64,000 bases of DNA from contig OX485806.1 of NCBI GenBank assembly GCA_950295325.1, positions 7,128,001 to 7,192,000 of the forward strand. Reading direction: 5' to 3'. The notes beneath the pieces are model-generated. The model saw only the letters and a list, made by a program, of their open reading frames with translations, was not told where the DNA came from and searched no databases. The position numbers were made by a program, and so were the translations under genes. The number at the start of each line of letters is the position of its first letter. Within the stretch, counting starts at the first letter, position 1. The DNA is from Polytrichum commune (taxonomy: Eukaryota > Streptophyta > Polytrichopsida > Polytrichales > Polytrichaceae). Positions 59,765 to 64,000 of the stretch are shown piece by piece.

Positions 59765-60565
59765 CAGCGGACCTCCTTTGAAGTCTTGTGCTCCTTATAT
59801 TCTGTTTTATCCTTCTCTTTGTATGGATGGTCATGACATAACTCTTGACACTTGGATGGTAATTTATAGCATAATTTAGAATATGTCTTCTTAAATACAA
59901 AATAAGTCTTGTATAATCTTCTTACTCCAAAGCATCATCACCTCGCCGAACTTCAATAACCTGCAGAGCACAAGTGTCATCGTATAATCACCTCGTGACA
60001 GATTCAACATCGCATTTATCCCTTTGAAAAACAATGCACATTTGCTGAGTGGATTGGCACTAGTATGCAAGCGTGAGGGTTAAGTTTATCTCAATTCGGA
60101 ATTCCACCAGATTCCTTGCCGAAATAAGTTTCGTAAGAATTTGAAGGAGCTCGGATCGGGCTGCTCCATATGGAGTGTGAAGTCCTGTGCACTTTATGAT
60201 GTTCTGTTTTATGCTTCTCTTTGTCTGGATCTGTTGACATAACCCTTGTTGACACTTGGATGGTAAGTACTAAGCATATCTTAGAATATGACTTCTTAAG
60301 TACAGAATATGTCTTGCATATTCTACCGTCTCCAAAGGATCACCTCACAGAATTTCGATAACCTGCGGAGCGCCTCGTGACAGGTTCTTGCATTGAATTT
60401 ATCCCCTCAAAGAAACTATTCACATTTGCTAAGTGGATTGGTACTATTTAGTATGCAAGCGTGAGGGTTCAGGTTTGCTCAAATCGGACTTCCACCAAAT
60501 TTCATGCCGAAATAGGTTTCTAAGAAATTTGAGGAGCTCGGATTGGACTACACCCCAAGATGGAG
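59765..60565 (+). repeat. Tandem ~390-bp duplication of the PLD-like promoter/5' UTR including the start codon
   Basis: The blocks GACACTTGGATGGTAA, TAGAATATG.CTTCTTAA, GCAAGCGTGAGGGTT, CTCAA.TCGGA.TTCCACCA, TTGCCGAAATA and GGAGCTCGGAT occur in unit A (to ~60,172) and unit B (to ~60,563). Unit A ends in CATATGGAGTGTGAAGTCC, a copy of the authentic AAGATGGAGTGTGTCAAG at 60,560. Confidence 0.85.
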
Positions 60566-63500
60566 TGTGTCAAGAGCTCCTACACGTTACTGTTATTATC
60601 ACTTCTACTCGTAGCAGCAAAAGCCCACGCAAAACATCAAATTGATGGCGGAGGGAAGAAATGCAAAGCATGGTTAGTGCAGTCAGTTCCCACAGACATG
60701 CCGGAGCTTGCCCAGGTGCCAGGGGTTCTGCGAACTGGAGATGTGCTGAAATGGCTGGCAGGCAATGCCACAGAAAAAGGATCTTTGGACATCACCGCTC
60801 AGTACTGGGAGTTTTTGGAAGAGTCGAGCAATCCGAAGTCTGGTGACTATGGGTTTTCCAAGCAGCAGATGGAGCAGTTTGGAGCGGCAGCAGGTAAGGC
60901 TGTGCACGATTCGTTGCTACTAGCTGCAGACAGGGGCATACCTATCCGGTAACTCCCCGGCTACATAACCTTGAATTTGGGCAACCTTAATATCATCCTC
61001 ATTTGACATTGTTTCTCTCTATGTCTCTGTCTATGTAGAAGAGTCACTAATGTAGGGTTTTGCAGCATTCAGGATTCTACTCTTCTTTTTTATGCTGAAT
61101 CGGCTGCCATAAGCTACATAATCTTGAAATTGAGCAGCCTCAAGATCCTCACTTGACAATGTCTTCTCTCTCTCTGTCTATGTAGAAAAGTCATTGATGT
61201 ACAATTTTGCAGGATACAGGATTCTACCCCATTTTTTATACTGGATCAGATGCCATAAGCTACATAATTTCGAAATTGGGCAGCCTCAGTATCCTCATTA
61301 AGTAGACAACGTTGTCTCTGTCTATGGACAAAATTTATTGATGTAGAATTTTGCAGCATACAGGATTCTACCCCATTTTTGACCCTGAATCGGCTACCAT
61401 AAGGTACATAATGTTGAAATTGGGCAGCCTCAGCATCCTCGATCATAAGACAACGTTTTCTCTCTGTATGTAGAGTCATTAATATTGTATCACACACTTG
61501 CGGTGACCTAGTGTGAAGAACAAGAGTAATAGTTGGAATAGGGTTATCAGAAGCCCTTCCAGCTGGAACTAAAGTTTCTTTGAAAGAGAAGTTCTGAGTG
61601 TGTAGGATGTTGCAGCATACAGGATTCTAGCCCAGTTTTGATCCTGCCACAAGCTACATAACCTTGAAATTGAGCATTCTCAGCATCCTCATTATACAAT
61701 GTTGTTCTGTCTATGTAGAGTGACTGATGTTGTAGCACATGCTTGGGGCAACTCAGTGTGACAAACATATGTGATAGTTGGAATTGGGTCAACAGAAGGT
61801 CTTCCAGCTAGAACTGAATTGAATTGAAATAGTAGTTTTGGGTGTGTAGGATATTGCAGCACACAGGATTCTACCCCAGTTTTGATGCTGAATCAGCTGC
61901 CATGGCCGCGGGCAGGGCAAATGTGCAGAACCGAACTTTGGTTCTGACAGATTGGTGGGGATCAGGAATTGTTCATGCGAAAGTGTGGATTGCTAACAAG
62001 AAAGATGCTTACCTTGGATCTGCAAACAACGACTGGAAGTCTCTTACACAGGTAAATATCATTGATACCACATTCCTAGGAGGGGAGCTTGTCAAAGCCC
62101 ACTTAGCAAAAACAAGGGTGTTGTCTAGAAATTGGCTAAAACTTTGGCCTTTGTATTTCCTACTTTAGGGTTTTGTCGTACCTCTCCTGGTTTTTTGGGT
62201 GTCGAAGTTGAGGTGTTAGTACACATGATGCTAAAAAACATCAATTTGCTTGAGACTTCTCATACCCTCTGGAGGTCAGTAACAGAAACTCAAGACAAGG
62301 TGGCTTCTTCCATGCAGATTGTTGTGGATGACCCCTAGTCATATGGCCTTGCCACCATTTGACTATTTCCTCAAATGTGAAATTTCTGTCTATTTCATTC
62401 CAGTTCTTGACTGCTGCTTTGTATTGAGTATGTAACTGTAAAAGCTTTGGATTAACTATCTCTCTAGTTTCGTATCTTATGGATTATTGGTTACCTTTAT
62501 CTGTCACAAGTGTTGTTTGAACATCGATTCTTACAAGGGCGTCCTTCTGGTAGACATATATCCATGTAGATAGTCTCACTCTGTTAGACACACGCTGCTG
62601 TAATTGCAGACAGGAGGAATAATCAAACATCTGTGAGATAAATAATGTGCAGGTGAAAGAACTTGGAGTCTATTTCACAGATTGTCCTGCGGTTGCAAAG
62701 CGGCTCGAAGGTTTCTTCAATAACTTCTGGACTCTCACCACTTTAAACGCATCTCTTTACACCAAGAAATTCTGGGATGAGCAGTGGCAGCTCAACCGCA
62801 CGGTCCCATGCTGGTCCCACTTCCTCGAAGCCGACATCCGCTGCAAGTAATATATTCAATTCTTCACTACGTCCACCATCTACTCATTACAGTAACGGCT
62901 TATTATAGCCATGCTACAATTACATCTGATTTAGTGTGGCAATAAATGTGGCCTGCCATTTCAATTAGAGTGGTCTTCGTGACTTGTCATGTGGCACCAA
63001 GTGTCATGTGACAGCCTCTCTAGTTGCCACCTGGTGATTGTAAGACAATTAATGTGGGTCGATGATGAATAGCGTGGGTCACACTAAATGAGATGTTTAG
63101 TGTAGTCGAGTCCCGGTCCACGAGTCTCACATGAAAATCTCTCTCCTCTGCAGATCACCACTCCCAGAGTCTACCAAGTCATCGAATGTGCAAGGGTATC
63201 CTTATTTGTCCAAACCCAATTTTTTCCAATTGGACTTAGAGACTCCTTCCTGGAATAGTGGAGGCACCAGAGGAGCTTCAGCAACTTACATATCTGTAGC
63301 TCCCCCAGAGGTAAGAGGTTCACTGCGATGGTGAGGAATGTAATGTGTTGTTTGATCCCAAACTTGTGTCAATTGACTTGGAAACCTTCCCAAAGTTGAA
63401 TTAAGAAAATAACCCAGTTTTTTCTTTTTCATTTGTCTCCACCAATTTATGTACCATCCCTCAGGATAGAATTTGTCATGCCCAGCTCATGTTGATGACA

Positions 63501-64000
63501 AGCTTTCTTGTACATTTCAGATTGCTTCTCGAAAACATCAGATCGATGAGCAGGGCTGGGTGGACACAATTCTCTCTGTCCCCATCAACGGGACGGTGCG
63601 AATAAATACCATGGATTGGCTTGGACAATCCCAATATTCCCCAACAGTGGTTTTCTGGCCCGTCTTACTCGACGCTATCTCCAAGGTGCACATCCTCATT
63701 TTTCCACCATATCGGCCCTTGCAATGGTGTATTTCTTCAAGTGTTTTTGATGGATTTTTGTTGCAGCACCAACTAGAGTCCTGAGACTATCAATTGCTGC
63801 AAAGTTGTGTGCTCAGTGCGGAAATTGGCTTTCTTCTATGATTGCTATGCCTAGTTTTTTGGGGTGTTTTCTTTTTTGCCCCCTGCCTGTTGCAATGTCA
63901 ATAAGTCTTTTATTCCTTGTGGCAGGTCATTTTCTCAAAGCAAGCAACTGTGAGAGTCTTGGTTGCTCACTGGAGTACTTCTCTTGATGGTACAGAGAAG
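60560..64000 (+). CDS. PLD3-like secreted/luminal phospholipase-D-family protein, N-terminal six exons (cut at right edge)
   Basis: Exons: 60560-60948, 61850-62051, 62653-62846, 63154-63310, 63521-63685 and 63926 to the window end; 394 residues visible with consistent phases. Residues 1-24 form a signal peptide (hydrophobic YTLLLLSLLLVAAKAHA). DITAQYWEFLEE and the loop AADRGIPIRILQHTGFYPSF lead to TLVLTDWWGSGIVHAKVW. The first HKD motif reads H172-x-K174-x4-N179, so the usual Asp is Asn, followed by YLGSANNDWKSLTQVKELG as in PLD3/PLD4-type proteins, which act as lysosomal 5' exonucleases in animals. The second HKD lies beyond the edge. NNFWTLTTLNASLY carries an N-glycosylation-type site. The exon-2 acceptor is TAG at 61,847-61,849, chosen because it restores the frame to exon 1. 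Confidence 0.88.
60960..61860 (+). repeat. Four decayed tandem copies of the intron-1/exon-2 junction in the PLD-like gene
   Basis: TTGCAGCAT.CAGGATTCTA, the beginning of true exon 2, appears near 61,060, 61,208, 61,352 and 61,610, followed by TGAATCGGCTGCCAT and then a switch to intron-1 start sequence (AAGCTACATAAT.TTGAAATTG). Spacings are ~147, 144, 259 and 244 bp to the authentic exon at 61,850. The fusion point lies inside exon 2, after GCTGCCAT. The longer units carry an extra ~100 bp (AGTTGGAAT.GGGT..AGAAG.CCTTCCAGCT). Confidence 0.9.
62922..63096. mobile_element. Small TIR element (MITE-like, ~175 bp) in PLD-like intron 3
   Basis: The left end ACATCTGATTTAGTGTGGC matches the inverted right end ACATCTCATTTAGTGTGAC over 19 bp with about two mismatches. 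A clear target-site duplication was not resolved. The TTTAGTGT core also occurs in the TIR of the element at 23,460-23,998 and near 25,160, perhaps indicating a related family. Confidence 0.5.

Noticed and set aside
61855-61863. Exon-2 acceptor of the PLD-like gene at TTGCAG (61,855-61,860)
   Set aside because: It puts exon 2 out of frame with exon 1; the TAG acceptor just upstream (61,847-61,849) restores the frame and adds the family-typical IRILQ residues.

Overview
This is nuclear DNA from a land plant. It has spliced genes with GT-AG introns, plant-specific families (a group E bZIP, an NTMC2-type SMP/C2 protein, a plant ICMT) and long AT-rich intergenic tracts full of decayed transposons. 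A PLD3-like secreted phospholipase-D-family gene and a retrotransposon with a restriction-like endonuclease hint at a non-flowering lineage (fern, lycophyte or bryophyte). That placement is inference.

Layout. Positions 1-3,520 hold two copies of a non-LTR retrotransposon back to back. The first shows a methyltransferase-like domain, RNase H, zinc clusters and a restriction-like endonuclease domain; its reverse transcriptase would lie off the left edge. From 3,520 to 27,700 there is no gene I recognise: this tract holds repeats, a third retrotransposon fragment (19,664-20,215), TIR elements, a nested MITE and microsatellites. A six-exon group E bZIP gene (29,598-32,696, +) follows. From 33,600 to 47,020 lies an accessory block: a broken aldo-keto reductase fragment, a SWIM-finger pseudogene, a Helitron helicase fragment abutting two GRV2/RME-8 exons, a decayed permuted DNA-methyltransferase-like gene, and a tRNA-headed SINE with a perfect 12-bp target-site duplication. 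Three structured genes fill the right end: ICMT (47,152-50,224, +), an SMP plus two-C2 membrane-tether gene (50,844-58,289, -), and a PLD3-like gene (from 60,560, +, cut by the right edge).

Two observations stand out. (1) The SINE shares its 3' half with the 3' ends of the restriction-endonuclease-type LINE copies, which suggests a SINE-LINE partnership unlike the L1/RTE partnerships known for most plant SINEs. (2) All three right-hand genes carry tandem arrays whose units cut through gene boundaries: intron-1/exon-2 junctions of ICMT and of the PLD-like gene, and start-codon regions of the SMP/C2 and PLD-like genes. This leaves decoy splice acceptors and decoy ATGs beside the authentic ones. 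Exon boundaries were read by eye from frame continuity, splice consensus and family knowledge; no transcript or database search was available.
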